Below, piece by piece: positions 16,584 through 25,103 of a stretch of DNA of 64,000 nt (positions are counted from its first letter, which is position 1; each line of letters begins with the position of its first letter). The stretch spans positions 806,001 through 870,000 of the forward strand of contig NZ_JARVWS010000001.1 in assembly GCF_029846275.1 (NCBI RefSeq). The letters are read 5' to 3'. The notes under the pieces were generated by a model. It had not been told where the DNA came from. It ran no database searches and saw only the letters and a program-made list of their open reading frames with translations. The DNA comes from Nocardioides sp. CER19. GTDB taxonomy: Bacteria > Actinomycetota > Actinomycetes > Propionibacteriales > Nocardioidaceae. Position numbers and translations under genes: made by a program.

Positions 16584-18050
16584 TCACCAGCGCCCGGCGG
16601 CCAGCATCCGCCAGGCGCTCTGCGCGACCATGCCGCCGGGCTTGAGCCCGACGCGGGTCTTCCACACGTTGAGGACCGCGACGGTCCGCGCGTCGAGGGT
16701 GCCGCTCGCGGGCAGGTGGGCGGTGAGGATGGCCGCGTTGAGGGCGCGCTGCACGTCGCGCACGTCCTTCGACGCGGTGCCCGCGCGCAGTGTGGGGCGC
16801 TTGCCGGAGGCGAGCAGCTCCATCCACATCGAGCGCGTCCAGAGCGCGTTGACCCGCATCCCGCGGGCCTTGCGCCAGCTCTCGACCGCGGCGACCAGGG
16901 CGCGCCCGAAGCCGTTCGCGACCTTGCCGTGGAACGTCGCGCGCTCGCGGAGGAGGCACTTGAGGGCGATCACCTGGTCCGCCGGCGGGGTGTAGTGCCG
17001 GGTGGGCTTCTTGATGGCGACGTACGCCGGCAGGTCGACCTTGACCCCGCCGCAGTGCGTCTCGGCCGGGGCCGTCGCGGGTGCCGCCGGGTGGGTGGGC
17101 GCGGGTGCGGCCGGCGGCGGGGTGACCGGAGGGCTGGCCGGCTTCGGGGCGGTGCGCAGGTCGAGGTAGTTGCGGTCGATGTTGATCGTCACGCCGCCCC
17201 ACTTCTCGTTGTGGCCGCCCTGGAACTGCTTGACGCGGTTGCCCGCCCAGCCGGTGTCGGACAGGTACTCCGGCGAGGACGTGTTGGCCTTGCCGTCATA
17301 CCGCGCGAGCCACAGCTGGTCGGGCAGTGCGATGTTGGGGAGCGGGCTGGTGCGCTGCCGCTCGAGCAGCTTGATACCGGAGCCGACGCTGGAGTAGACG
17401 CCGGAGCGGTAGCCGAGCTTGCGGATCTGCACCGTCCACGCCGACAGGAACCGCAGCGCCGACTCGCGGCAGCGGGCGTTCGTGTAGTCGAACCCCTCGA
17501 GGTCGTAGAACATCGTGCTGCCGGCCACGAGGCCGAGCCCCTTCGCGGCGGCCACGGTCTTGGACGCCTCGGCGGTGCCCATCGACCGCGCAGCGGCGTA
17601 GTCACCGGTCGGCGCCGAGTTGATCCGGTAGTCGTTGCCGTAGCGCGGGTAGCGCGGCTGGCAGGACGCCTGCGGGCCGAGCGTGATGGGGAGCAGGTGC
17701 CAGCCGGCGGCCAGCTGGGTCCTGATCCAGGTCGCCGTGAGGTTCGGCTGGCTGCGGCAGGCCCGGGAGTAGCCGGCGATGTAGATGCCGACCGCCCGGA
17801 ACGGGCTGGCCTTGCGCCACGCGCTCATCGCCGCCTGGTTGGGCGCGAGGCACTGGTCGAAGCCGAGCCCGGTGAAGACCCCGGGCGTGACCGGGTTGCC
17901 CGCCGCGGTCGGCGTCGCGGTGTCGTCGTGGCGGTCGGGCAGCGCGAGGAGTACGGCGGCCAGCAGCCCGACCACGCTCGCGATGACGAGGGCCCGCAGG
18001 CGCAGGTCGTTCCTCGGGTGGTCCGTCGGCGAGGTGGCTGGCGCGGTCAT
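16584..18050 (-). CDS. Exported DUF1906 glycoside-hydrolase-like protein with C-terminal peptidoglycan-binding-like region
   Basis: 488 residues. A signal anchor is at about 20-40 (LRALVIASVVGLLAAVLLALP). A DUF1906 (Rv2525c-like TIM-barrel) domain follows, opening GFDQCLAPNQAAM, with the acidic motif TMFYDLEGFDY and WGGVTINIDRNYLDL. Then come a Pro/Ala linker of about 35 residues and two C-terminal segments resembling peptidoglycan-binding helices (VIALKCLLRERATFHGKVANGFG; DVRDVQRALNAAILTAHLPASGTLDARTVAVLNVWK). Likely a wall-acting enzyme. ATG 18050 is preferred over the longer frame because a GGAG site lies about 7 nt upstream. A promoter and a 24-bp palindrome lie upstream. Confidence 0.8.
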   Translation of the reverse strand: MTAPATSPTDHPRNDLRLRALVIASVVGLLAAVLLALPDRHDDTATPTAAGNPVTPGVFTGLGFDQCLAPNQAAMSAWRKASPFRAVGIYIAGYSRACRSQPNLTATWIRTQLAAGWHLLPITLGPQASCQPRYPRYGNDYRINSAPTGDYAAARSMGTAEASKTVAAAKGLGLVAGSTMFYDLEGFDYTNARCRESALRFLSAWTVQIRKLGYRSGVYSSVGSGIKLLERQRTSPLPNIALPDQLWLARYDGKANTSSPEYLSDTGWAGNRVKQFQGGHNEKWGGVTINIDRNYLDLRTAPKPASPPVTPPPAAPAPTHPAAPATAPAETHCGGVKVDLPAYVAIKKPTRHYTPPADQVIALKCLLRERATFHGKVANGFGRALVAAVESWRKARGMRVNALWTRSMWMELLASGKRPTLRAGTASKDVRDVQRALNAAILTAHLPASGTLDARTVAVLNVWKTRVGLKPGGMVAQSAWRMLAAGRW

Positions 18051-18091
18051 GTCGTGCTCCGGGGGGTGAGGCAAGGGGCGTCGGCCGAGTC

Positions 18092-18121
18092 ACCATAACC
18101 TCAGTTTTCACAGCAGTCACA
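18092..18121 (-). promoter_or_regulatory. Promoter of the DUF1906 gene
   Basis: On the minus strand, TGTGAC (18121-18116) and TATGGT (18097-18092) are 18 bp apart, placing the start of transcription about 35 nt before ATG 18050. A 24-bp palindrome lies 8 bp upstream of the -35. Confidence 0.5.
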
Positions 18122-18129
18122 CGTGTCGC

Positions 18130-18153
18130 ACGAACTACAGATCTGTAGTTCGT
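18130..18153. promoter_or_regulatory. Perfect 24-bp palindrome, candidate operator/activator site
   Basis: Left arm ACGAACTACAGA, right arm TCTGTAGTTCGT, no loop and no mismatch. It is unusually AT-balanced for this DNA. With an uninterrupted centre it is more like a protein-binding site than an RNA hairpin. The inner part TACA-GATC-TGTA loosely recalls BlaI/CopY-type operators, but the spacing differs. It sits just upstream of the DUF1906 promoter. Confidence 0.75.
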
Positions 18154-18182
18154 TGCCGTGCGGGCGGGCGGCGGCATGTGAG

Positions 18183-18240
18183 CGTCAGTTCGGCCTTCTT
18201 CCTGACCGCTGGAAGGGTCAGGAAGAAGGCCGAACTGACG
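18183..18240. terminator. 25-bp perfect inverted repeat with 8-nt loop
   Basis: Arms 18183-18207 and 18216-18240 match at all 25 positions; the loop is GCTGGAAG. It lies 25 bp beyond the stop of the MFS transporter (minus strand), so it can act as a strong terminator there. There is no T-tract. The arm is far longer than a normal terminator stem and shares the word TTCGGCCTT with the edge of the 22-bp array A. Confidence 0.85.
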
Positions 18241-18265
18241 GTGACATGAGCTCCGCCGCGCCCAC

Positions 18266-19717
18266 TCACTCCATCTCGGCGACCGCCACGAGCCGCGGCC
18301 GGCGTACGACGAGGCTGAGTGCGGCGACGACCGCGACGCCGGCCAGGATGGCCGAGGTCAGGAACGCCTCGTGCACCCCGGGGATGAACTGGCCCGGCAC
18401 CGCGTTGGCGGCGTAGACCGATGCGATGACGGCCAGGCCGATCGCGCCCCCGAGCTGCTGCATCGTCTGCAGCAGACCCGAGACCGAGCCGGCGTGCTCC
18501 GGCTCGACGTCGGTCAGCACCAGCGAGGTGATCGGCATGAACACCAGGCCGGCGGAGACGCCGTTGAGGAGGAACGGGGCGAACGCGGCCGCGGCGTACG
18601 TGCTGCTGGTGGACAGCTCGCTGAGCCACGCGAAGCTGATCAGCATGCCGGCCGCGCCGGCCAGGATCAGCGGAGGCTGGCCGAACAGGGCGACCAGGCG
18701 GGGCACGATGCGCGACACCGTGAAGATGCCGAGCGTGACGGGCAGGAACGCGAGGCCGGTCGCGACCGGACCGAAGCCCAGCTGCAGCTCGAGGTACTGC
18801 ACCCCGAGGAAGAACAGCGGGAACTGCGAGCCCACGATGCCGGCCATCGCCACCAGGCCGGTGACACGGCGGCGGTTGCGGAGCAGCGCGGGGCGGAGCA
18901 GCGGGTGCGCGACCCGCGTCTCGGTGGCGGCGAACGTCGCCGCGAGCAGCAGGCCGAGGGCGAAGCCGCCGATCGTGCGGGCCGAGGACCAGCCGTGCTC
19001 GGGAGCGCCGATCAGCGCCCACACGATGCTCACGGCCGCGCCGGTCGCCGTGATGGCGCCGACCACGTCGAACCGGCCGGGACGGCGCGGCGTCTCGTCG
19101 ACGAACCGGTTGACCGTGGCCAGCACGGCCAGACCGATCGGGACGTTGATGAACAGCGTCCAGCGCCACGAACCGAGGTCGGTGACGACGCCGCCGAGCA
19201 GCAGGCCGAGCGTGCCGCCGCCCGAGGAGACCGCCGCGAACAGGGCGAGTGCCCGGTTGCGGGCGGCCTGGTCGGGGGCGCTGGTGGTCAGCAGCGCGAG
19301 CACGGACGGGGCGGCCAGGGCGGCTCCGACGCCCTGCAGTGCGCGGGAGGCGACGAGCATCCCGGGCGAGACGGCGAACCCGCCGACGAAGGAGAAGACG
19401 GTGAAGACGGCGAGACCGGTCCAGAAGAGCCGGCGTCGCCCGAACACGTCACCGAGACGGCCGCCGAGCAGGAGCAGGCCGCCGAACGCGAGCGTGTAGG
19501 CGTTGAGGACCCAGGAGAGCGACGCCGGGCCGAAGCTGAGGTCGGTGGCGATCTTGGGCAGTGCGACGTTCACGACCGTCGCGTCGAGGACGAGCATGAG
19601 CTGGGCGGCCAGCACGATCGCGATGCCGGTGGCCGCGCGGCCCGCGTTCGGCGGCAGCTCGGTCGGCAGCTCGAGGGGCGCCTGATCCTGGGCGCGCGAG
19701 ATCACGGTGGAAGACAT
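18266..19717 (-). CDS. MFS multidrug exporter (DHA2/EmrB-QacA type)
   Basis: 483 residues, 14 predicted membrane helices. TM1 has the acidic DHA2 motif LVLDATVVNVALPKIA, motif A is GGRLGDVFGRRR, and motif C is GLLLGGVVTDLG-like. It is divergent from a TetR regulator at 19880 and has a promoter whose spacer contains a perfect 17-bp palindrome, so repression by that regulator is very likely. The drug or ligand cannot be read from sequence. Confidence 0.88.
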   Translation of the reverse strand: MSSTVISRAQDQAPLELPTELPPNAGRAATGIAIVLAAQLMLVLDATVVNVALPKIATDLSFGPASLSWVLNAYTLAFGGLLLLGGRLGDVFGRRRLFWTGLAVFTVFSFVGGFAVSPGMLVASRALQGVGAALAAPSVLALLTTSAPDQAARNRALALFAAVSSGGGTLGLLLGGVVTDLGSWRWTLFINVPIGLAVLATVNRFVDETPRRPGRFDVVGAITATGAAVSIVWALIGAPEHGWSSARTIGGFALGLLLAATFAATETRVAHPLLRPALLRNRRRVTGLVAMAGIVGSQFPLFFLGVQYLELQLGFGPVATGLAFLPVTLGIFTVSRIVPRLVALFGQPPLILAGAAGMLISFAWLSELSTSSTYAAAAFAPFLLNGVSAGLVFMPITSLVLTDVEPEHAGSVSGLLQTMQQLGGAIGLAVIASVYAANAVPGQFIPGVHEAFLTSAILAGVAVVAALSLVVRRPRLVAVAEME

Positions 19718-19763
19718 GGGGGCTGTGTCCTGTTCTGGCCTGTGAGGCCGACGTAGACTGGTT

Positions 19764-19780
19764 CCGGAGAATCACTCCGG
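19764..19780. promoter_or_regulatory. TetR operator, second copy
   Basis: CCGGAGAATCACTCCGG: 6-bp arms around 5 bases, matching the pattern of the perfect site at 19797-19813. The centres are 33 bp apart, close to three helical turns, so two dimers would bind the same face. Confidence 0.7.
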
Positions 19781-19791
19781 TTACGTCATCT

Positions 19792-19820
19792 ACGATACGG
19801 AGACTGTCTCCGTTTAGCAA
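19792..19820 (-). promoter_or_regulatory. Promoter of the MFS exporter with embedded operator
   Basis: On the minus strand, TTGCTA (19820-19815) and TATCGT (19797-19792) are exactly 17 bp apart. The spacer is filled by the palindrome ACGGAGAC-T-GTCTCCGT (19797-19813), so a bound repressor would block RNA polymerase directly. Confidence 0.8.
19797..19813. promoter_or_regulatory. TetR operator, perfect palindrome
   Basis: ACGGAGACTGTCTCCGT is a perfect 17-bp palindrome with a single central T, in the gap between the exporter and its TetR regulator. It could control both directions. Confidence 0.8.
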
Positions 19821-19821
19821 G

Positions 19822-19827
19822 TAGTAT
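19822..19827 (+). promoter_or_regulatory. Candidate -10 box of the TetR gene
   Basis: TAGTAT in a short AT-rich run (19820-19830), 53 nt before the TetR start. A matching -35 is not clear. The downstream words TCTCGACAGGCTCGACC may be a piece of a dispersed actinobacterial repeat; this is a guess. Confidence 0.4.
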
Positions 19828-19879
19828 TTTCCTGTGGTCTCGACAGGCTCGACCGACGAGCTTCGGAAGGAAGGTCGGC

Positions 19880-20428
19880 ATGCGCGCTGATGCCAAGCGC
19901 AACTACGACAAGATCGTCGAGGTCGCCGGTCTGACCTTCCGCGAGAAGGGCTACGACGCCCCGCTCGACGAGATCGCCAAGCGGGCCGGTGTCGGCCCGG
20001 GCACGCTCTACCGGCACTTCCCGACGCGGGAGGCGCTCATCGACGCGGTCATGCAGAACTGGATCGCGAGCGTCCACGAGTCCGCCGACAAGGCCCTCGC
20101 CCACGAGGGCGACGCCCGCGACCGGCTGATGGCCTGGTTCGAGGAGTACGCCGCCCGGCTGACCGTCCACAAGGGCGTGGCCGCCAAGATCACCGCCGCG
20201 CTCGGCGACGAGCGGTCGCCGATGGCGAACAAGTGCCAGACCTACGCGGCCGCCAACGAGAAGGTCGTCGAGGCGCTGCGGGCCGAGGGCGCCGTGCGCC
20301 CGCAGGTGGAGCCGCTCGAGGTGCTCCGCCTCATCGGCGGCATCGCCACCGTGGCCGACCAGGGCAACCTGTCGCCGGAGGCGGTCCGGCCGATGCTGGC
20401 GGTCGTCGCCGACGGCGTCCTGCGCTGA
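19880..20428 (+). CDS. TetR-family transcriptional repressor
   Basis: 182 residues. The N-terminal helix-turn-helix (YDKIVEVAGLTFREKGYDAPLDEIAKRAGVGPGTLYRHFPTREALIDAV) is a textbook TetR domain; residues 60-182 form the ligand/dimer domain. A strong GGAAGGAAGG ribosome site precedes ATG 19880. It is divergent from the DHA2 exporter, with two matching operators between them, so it most likely represses the exporter and itself until a drug-like ligand binds. Confidence 0.92.
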   Translation: MRADAKRNYDKIVEVAGLTFREKGYDAPLDEIAKRAGVGPGTLYRHFPTREALIDAVMQNWIASVHESADKALAHEGDARDRLMAWFEEYAARLTVHKGVAAKITAALGDERSPMANKCQTYAAANEKVVEALRAEGAVRPQVEPLEVLRLIGGIATVADQGNLSPEAVRPMLAVVADGVLR

Positions 20429-20488
20429 CGCGTCCAGCGCACGTCGCCGAGTCGGGGATCGGGGTCGCCCGACGGTAGATTGTGGGCC

Positions 20489-22771
20489 GTGACCTCGGCC
20501 CCGATCACCGCCCTCGACACCGTCTCCGTCGCCTCCGCCGACCCCGACCGCGAGCAGCCCTGGGCCGAGCTCGGTCTCAAGGAGGACGAGTACACCGCGA
20601 TCAAGGAGATCCTCGGCCGTCGCCCGACCGGCGCCGAGCTCGCGATGTACTCGGTGATGTGGAGCGAGCACTGCTCCTACAAGTCGTCGAAGGTGCACCT
20701 GCGCCAGTTCGGCGAGATTCCCCAGGAGACGCCGGCAGGGAAGATGCTCGCCGGCATCGGCGAGAACGCCGGGGTGATCGACGTCGGCCAGGGCTACGCC
20801 GTGACCTTCAAGATCGAGAGCCACAACCACCCGTCGTACGTCGAGCCCTACCAGGGCGCCGCGACCGGGGTGGGCGGCATCGTCCGCGACATCCTCGCGA
20901 TGGGCGCGCGGCCGGTCGCCGTCATGGACCCGCTCCGCTTCGGCCCGCTCGACGAGCACGACACCCACCGCGTGCTCCCCGGGATCGTGGCCGGGATCGG
21001 CGGCTACGGCAACTGCCTCGGCCTGCCCAACATCGGCGGCGAGGCCGTCTTCGACGAGACCTACCTCGGCAACCCGCTCGTCAACGCCCTCGCCATCGGT
21101 GTCCTCAAGCACGAGGACCTCCACCTCGCGAAGGCGTCCGGCGCCGGCAACCTCGTCATCATGTACGGCGCCCGCACCGGTGGCGACGGCATCGGCGGTG
21201 CCTCCATCCTGGCGTCGGTCGAGTTCGACGAGGACGGCCCGGCCAAGCGACCGTCCGTGCAGGTCGGCGACCCGTTCATGGAGAAGCTGCTCATCGAGTG
21301 CACGCTCGAGCTCTTCGCCGCGGGCATCGTGCGCGGCATCCAGGACTTCGGCGCCGCCGGCATCTCCTGCGCGACCTCCGAGCTGGCCGCCGCTGGCGAC
21401 GGCGGCATGCACGTCGAGCTGACCAAGGTGCCGCTGCGCGACTCGACCCTCGCTCCCGAGGAGATCCTCATGAGCGAGTCGCAGGAGCGGATGATGGCCG
21501 TCGTGGCGCCCGAGGACGAGGCCGCCTTCATGGCGATCTGCCGGAAGTGGGACGTCGAGGCCGCGACCATCGGCACCGTCACCGGCGAGGGCCGGCTGGT
21601 CATCGACTGGAACGGCGAGACCATCGTCGACGTCGACCCGCGCACGGTCGCCCACGAGGGCCCCGTCTACGAGCGGCCCTACGCCCGGCCGGAGTGGCAG
21701 GACGGCCTCCAGGCCGACGTCGCCGAGAAGCTGCCGCGGCCCGAGTCCGCGGACGAGCTCCGCGCCACCTGGTTGCGCCTGGTCGCCTCGCCGAACCTGT
21801 GCGACAAGAGCTGGATCACCCAGCAGTACGACCACTACGTCCGCGGCAACACCGTCCTCGCCCAGCCGGCCGACTCCGGCATGATCCGCGTCGACGAGTC
21901 CACCAACCTCGGCGTGGCCGTCTCCACCGACGGCAATGGCCGCTACACCAAGCTCGACCCGTACGCCGGCGCGCAGCTCGCCCTCGCCGAGTCGTTCCGC
22001 AACGTCGCGACCGTCGGGGCCACCCCGCTCGCGGTCTCCGACTGCCTCAACTTCGGGTCGCCCGAGGACCCGGCGGTCATGTGGCAGTTCGCCGAGGCCA
22101 CCCGCGGCCTCAAGGACGCCTGCCTCGAGCTCGGCATCCCCGTCACCGGCGGCAACGTGTCGCTCTACAACCAGACCGGCGAGGTCGCGATCCTGCCGAC
22201 GCCGGTCGTCGCGGTCCTCGGTGTGATCGACGACGTCACCCGGCGTACCCCCTCGCGCTTCGTCGCGCCCGGCGAGCGGATCTTCGTGCTCGGTGAGACC
22301 CGCGAGGAGCTCTCCGGGTCCGAGTGGGCGCACGTCGTGCACGGGCACCTCGGCGGGCTGCCGCCGCGGGTCGACCTGGCCGCCGAGAAGTCGGTCGCCG
22401 AGCTGCTGCGCGCCGCGTCCGACGTCGTCACGTCCGCCCACGACCTCTCCGACGGCGGCCTCTCGCAGGCGCTCGCCGAGGCCGCGATCCAGTCCGGCAT
22501 CGGTGCCGAGGTGGCGCTCGACGGCGACCCGTTCGTGGCCCTGTTCGCCGAGTCGGCCGGCCGCGTCATGGTCACCACGCACCTGCACGACGGCGACGCG
22601 CTCCTGCGCCTCGCCTCCGAGCACGACGTCGTCGTGACCGAGATCGGCGTGACCGGGGGCGACGTCGTCGGGGTCGAGGGCCAGTTCGAGATCCCGGTCG
22701 TCGAGCTCGCGGACGCCTGGCGCGCCACGCTCCCGAACGCCCTCAACGCCGAGTTCACCCCCGACGCCTGA
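20489..22771 (+). CDS. purL: Phosphoribosylformylglycinamidine synthase subunit PurL (small type)
   Basis: 760 residues, the catalytic subunit of the PurLQS complex. [11 protein letters not shown] near the N-terminus and [25 protein letters not shown] are the nucleotide and FGAR-binding motifs; a second PurM-like half follows ([39 protein letters not shown]). GTG 20489 is preferred over the upstream TTG because a -10 box TAGATT (20476-20481) overlaps the latter and lies 7 nt before the GTG. It is separated from purSQ by about 4 kb. Confidence 0.96.
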   Translation: MTSAPITALDTVSVASADPDREQPWAELGLKEDEYTAIKEILGRRPTGAELAMYSVMWSEHCSYKSSKVHLRQFGEIPQETPAGKMLAGIGENAGVIDVGQGYAVTFKIESHNHPSYVEPYQGAATGVGGIVRDILAMGARPVAVMDPLRFGPLDEHDTHRVLPGIVAGIGGYGNCLGLPNIGGEAVFDETYLGNPLVNALAIGVLKHEDLHLAKASGAGNLVIMYGARTGGDGIGGASILASVEFDEDGPAKRPSVQVGDPFMEKLLIECTLELFAAGIVRGIQDFGAAGISCATSELAAAGDGGMHVELTKVPLRDSTLAPEEILMSESQERMMAVVAPEDEAAFMAICRKWDVEAATIGTVTGEGRLVIDWNGETIVDVDPRTVAHEGPVYERPYARPEWQDGLQADVAEKLPRPESADELRATWLRLVASPNLCDKSWITQQYDHYVRGNTVLAQPADSGMIRVDESTNLGVAVSTDGNGRYTKLDPYAGAQLALAESFRNVATVGATPLAVSDCLNFGSPEDPAVMWQFAEATRGLKDACLELGIPVTGGNVSLYNQTGEVAILPTPVVAVLGVIDDVTRRTPSRFVAPGERIFVLGETREELSGSEWAHVVHGHLGGLPPRVDLAAEKSVAELLRAASDVVTSAHDLSDGGLSQALAEAAIQSGIGAEVALDGDPFVALFAESAGRVMVTTHLHDGDALLRLASEHDVVVTEIGVTGGDVVGVEGQFEIPVVELADAWRATLPNALNAEFTPDA

Positions 22772-22789
22772 GGGCGCGGGGTCGACGGC

Positions 22790-24037
22790 TCAGGCCGGGA
22801 ACGGCTCGGCTGCCTCGGCTGACCGCCACTCGGACGGCCGCGGGACGGACCGCACCGACCGGGAGAGCGTGGGGATGAGCGCGACGAGGGCGGTGATGGC
22901 GACGAGCGCCAGGATCGCGTCGCGCCCGCCCAGCCAGCCGAGCAGGACGCCCGCGAGGACGGGCGCCAGCGGCATCGGCATCATCGACGTGAACTGCATC
23001 GCCGACTGGACCCGCCCGATGAGCGGCGGCGGCGTGATCGCCATCCGGTAGGAGCTCGTCCCGGCGTTGCCGGCGGGGTTGAGCAGGAGGATCACGCCGA
23101 GCGCGGCGGCGATGACGAGCGGGGTGTTCCAGAACGCCATCGGCAGCATCAGGGGCAGCATCGTCCACGCGACCGTGAGGGTGAGCCGGCCGGTGGGCAG
23201 CCGGGCGATCAGCCACGGGGCGATCGCGGCGCCGACGACCCCGCAGATCCCGCCGACCACCTCCACGACGGCGATCGCGGTCGGTGCGGTGCCCGCCTGG
23301 ACGAGGCGCAGGATCGCGATGAAGAACAGCGCGTTCATGGTCAGGTTGACCAGCGGCGACCACATGAGCAGCACTCGCAGATAGGGCTGGGACCACGTGA
23401 ACCGTCCGCCCTCGGACAGGTCGCGCAGCGGCCGCGGCGCCGGCCCGGGGGCCGGCGTCAGGTCGGTCCGGATGCGCCCGAGGGACACCCACGCGACGGC
23501 GTACGACACCGCGTCGAACAGGAACGGCACCCACCGCGAGAGCCCGAACAGCAGGCCGCCGAGCGGCGCGCCGAGCAGCCCGGCGACGTGCTGTCGGGCC
23601 TGCTGCTGCGACATCGCCGTCGGCATGTCGTCCGCCTCGACGACCGTGGCGATCGCCGACATCTCCGCAGGCGAGAAGAGCCCGGCTGCGACGCCGGTCA
23701 CCAGCGCGACCGCGAGCAGGTGGCCGATGGTGAGGGCGCCGAGCGCGCCGGCGACGACCAGCGACGCGTAGAGCACGACGCCCAGCGCCGACGACACCCG
23801 CATGATCCGGCGCCGGTCGAAGCGGTCGGCGAGCACGCCGGCGGGGAGGAGCATGCCCACCAGGCCGAGGAGGTACGCCGCCTCGACGGACGCCGCCCAC
23901 ACGGCCGAGTGCGTGAGGGCGTAGCCCAGCAGGGGGTAGACGAAGGTGCTCACCCGAGAGCCCAGGTCAGAGATCGTCTGGCCGAGCCAGAGGACCGTGA
24001 AGTCGTGGTTGCGGGCGAGGTGGCGGAAGCTGGACAT
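22790..24037 (-). CDS. MFS transporter (12-TM, enterobactin-exporter-like)
   Basis: 415 residues with about 12 hydrophobic segments. It begins MSSFRHLARNHDFTVLWLGQTISDLGSRVSTFVYPLLGYAL, the pattern of MFS_3/EntS-like exporters, and loop 2-3 reads GVLADRFDRRRIM. ATG 24037 is chosen at the family N-terminus, next to the promoter; a longer open frame upstream runs through the divergent regulator. It is divergent from an ArsR-type regulator with palindromic sites between them, so it is probably regulated efflux. Confidence 0.85.
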   Translation of the reverse strand: MSSFRHLARNHDFTVLWLGQTISDLGSRVSTFVYPLLGYALTHSAVWAASVEAAYLLGLVGMLLPAGVLADRFDRRRIMRVSSALGVVLYASLVVAGALGALTIGHLLAVALVTGVAAGLFSPAEMSAIATVVEADDMPTAMSQQQARQHVAGLLGAPLGGLLFGLSRWVPFLFDAVSYAVAWVSLGRIRTDLTPAPGPAPRPLRDLSEGGRFTWSQPYLRVLLMWSPLVNLTMNALFFIAILRLVQAGTAPTAIAVVEVVGGICGVVGAAIAPWLIARLPTGRLTLTVAWTMLPLMLPMAFWNTPLVIAAALGVILLLNPAGNAGTSSYRMAITPPPLIGRVQSAMQFTSMMPMPLAPVLAGVLLGWLGGRDAILALVAITALVALIPTLSRSVRSVPRPSEWRSAEAAEPFPA

Positions 24038-24043
24038 ATCCGC

Positions 24044-24073
24044 ACCATAAGTTGCGCAACTGACCATGCGCAA
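24044..24073 (-). promoter_or_regulatory. Promoter of the 12-TM MFS gene
   Basis: On the minus strand, TTGCGC (about 24073-24068) and TATGGT (24049-24044) are separated by 18 bp. The spacer contains the palindrome at 24050-24061. Confidence 0.6.
24050..24061. promoter_or_regulatory. ArsR-type operator, perfect 12-bp palindrome
   Basis: AGTTGCGCAACT is a perfect palindrome located between the -35 and -10 of the MFS promoter. Confidence 0.75.
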
Positions 24074-24077
24074 GGGT

Positions 24078-24089
24078 AGTTGCGCAATA
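24078..24089. promoter_or_regulatory. ArsR-type operator, second copy
   Basis: AGTTGCGCAATA repeats the first nine bases of the perfect site 28 bp away (centre to centre) and lies upstream of the regulator's own -10 box TAGGAT (24107-24112). Autoregulation is likely. Confidence 0.65.
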
Positions 24090-24118
24090 TGTGGTGCGGG
24101 ATTCGCTAGGATCGGTCC

Positions 24119-24697
24119 ATGGCCAAGTACGACGACCCGCGCATCCTGCGCGCGATCGCCCATCCCGCGCGCAACCGGATCCTGTCGGAGCTCTGGGCCA
24201 GCGGCTCGCTGCGCGCCGCCGACGTCGCGCGGATCCTCGGCATCCCGGCCAACCAGGCCAGCTTCCACCTGCGTCAGCTGGCCAAGTACGGCCTCATCCA
24301 GGAGGCGCCCGACGAGGCGCGCGACAAGCGTGACCGGGTCTGGCGGATGGCCCCCGAGGACGGCATCTCCTTCCGGAGCGAGGACATGCTCGCCCAGCCC
24401 GGCGGCGAGGCCGCGATGGAGGTCTACAAGCGCAACGCGCGCTCCCGCGGCCACCTGCTGGTCGACCTCTCCCTCGGGCCGAGCGAGCCAGGGGTCGAGC
24501 GCTACGTCTCCGACGGGTCCCTCCGGTTCACGCAGGAGGAGGTGGAGGAGTACGCCAACGAGGTGCACGCGCTCCGCCAGCGCTGGCGCGAGCGCACGAA
24601 GGGCTCGGACGACGGGCGCATGACCTACTCGGTCTACGAGCTGGTCCAGCCGTTCCCGGACTTCCCGGACGAGGCCGCCGGGGCCGGCGACTCGTAG
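24119..24697 (+). CDS. ArsR-family winged-helix repressor
   Basis: 192 residues. The N-terminal ArsR/HTH_20 domain (DPRILRAIAHPARNRILSELWASGSLRAADVARILGIPANQASFHLRQLAKYGLI) is clear. The C-terminal half is acidic and helical and probably dimerises or binds a ligand. No metal-binding cysteines are seen, so it is unlikely to be a metal sensor. ATG 24119 is 6 nt after a TAGGAT -10 box (leaderless). It is divergent from the MFS gene and its proposed target. Confidence 0.9.
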   Translation: MAKYDDPRILRAIAHPARNRILSELWASGSLRAADVARILGIPANQASFHLRQLAKYGLIQEAPDEARDKRDRVWRMAPEDGISFRSEDMLAQPGGEAAMEVYKRNARSRGHLLVDLSLGPSEPGVERYVSDGSLRFTQEEVEEYANEVHALRQRWRERTKGSDDGRMTYSVYELVQPFPDFPDEAAGAGDS

Positions 24698-24706
24698 GCT
24701 CGCCCC

Positions 24707-25063
24707 GTGCCCGCCCGTCTCAAGCCCGCCGACCCCGCCGACGCCCGCGCCGCCCTCGCGAGGGTGAGGGACGGCGACGCGGGAAAGGACGACCTGCGGT
24801 TGCTGACGAAGCACTACCTGGCGCTCCTCGAGGCCAGGGCGCCCGGCCGCAGCGTCGAGGTCCGCGTGCCGCCGTACGCCGCCGTGCAGTGCATCGAGGG
24901 CGTCCGCCACACCCGCGGGACCCCGCCAGCGGTCGTCGAGACCGACGCGGCGACCTGGATCGCGGTCGCCACCGGTGAGCTCGCGTGGGGCGACGCCGTG
25001 GACGCCGGCCGGGTGAGCGCGAGCGGCGAGCGCACCGACCTGACGCCGTACCTTCCGCTCTGA
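24707..25063 (+). CDS. Sterol-carrier-family-like protein (SCP2-related, actinobacterial)
   Basis: 118 residues. The C-terminal part ([58 protein letters not shown]) has the strand-helix pattern of SCP2-like lipid-binding domains. A similar short gene lies beside purF in mycobacteria (Rv0807 region, from memory); here it follows purL and the ArsR gene instead. GTG 24707 has TAGGCT (24695-24700) 6 nt upstream. The ligand is unknown. Confidence 0.7.
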   Translation: MPARLKPADPADARAALARVRDGDAGKDDLRLLTKHYLALLEARAPGRSVEVRVPPYAAVQCIEGVRHTRGTPPAVVETDAATWIAVATGELAWGDAVDAGRVSASGERTDLTPYLPL

Positions 25064-25103
25064 GCCCCTATGCGCCGACCGCCCGGGCAGGCAGAGTGGG
25101 CAC

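Noticed and set aside
19831..19870. Mobile-element end suggested by TCTCGACAGGCTCGACC
   Set aside because: No transposase, target duplication or second end is visible; at most it is a short dispersed repeat fragment.
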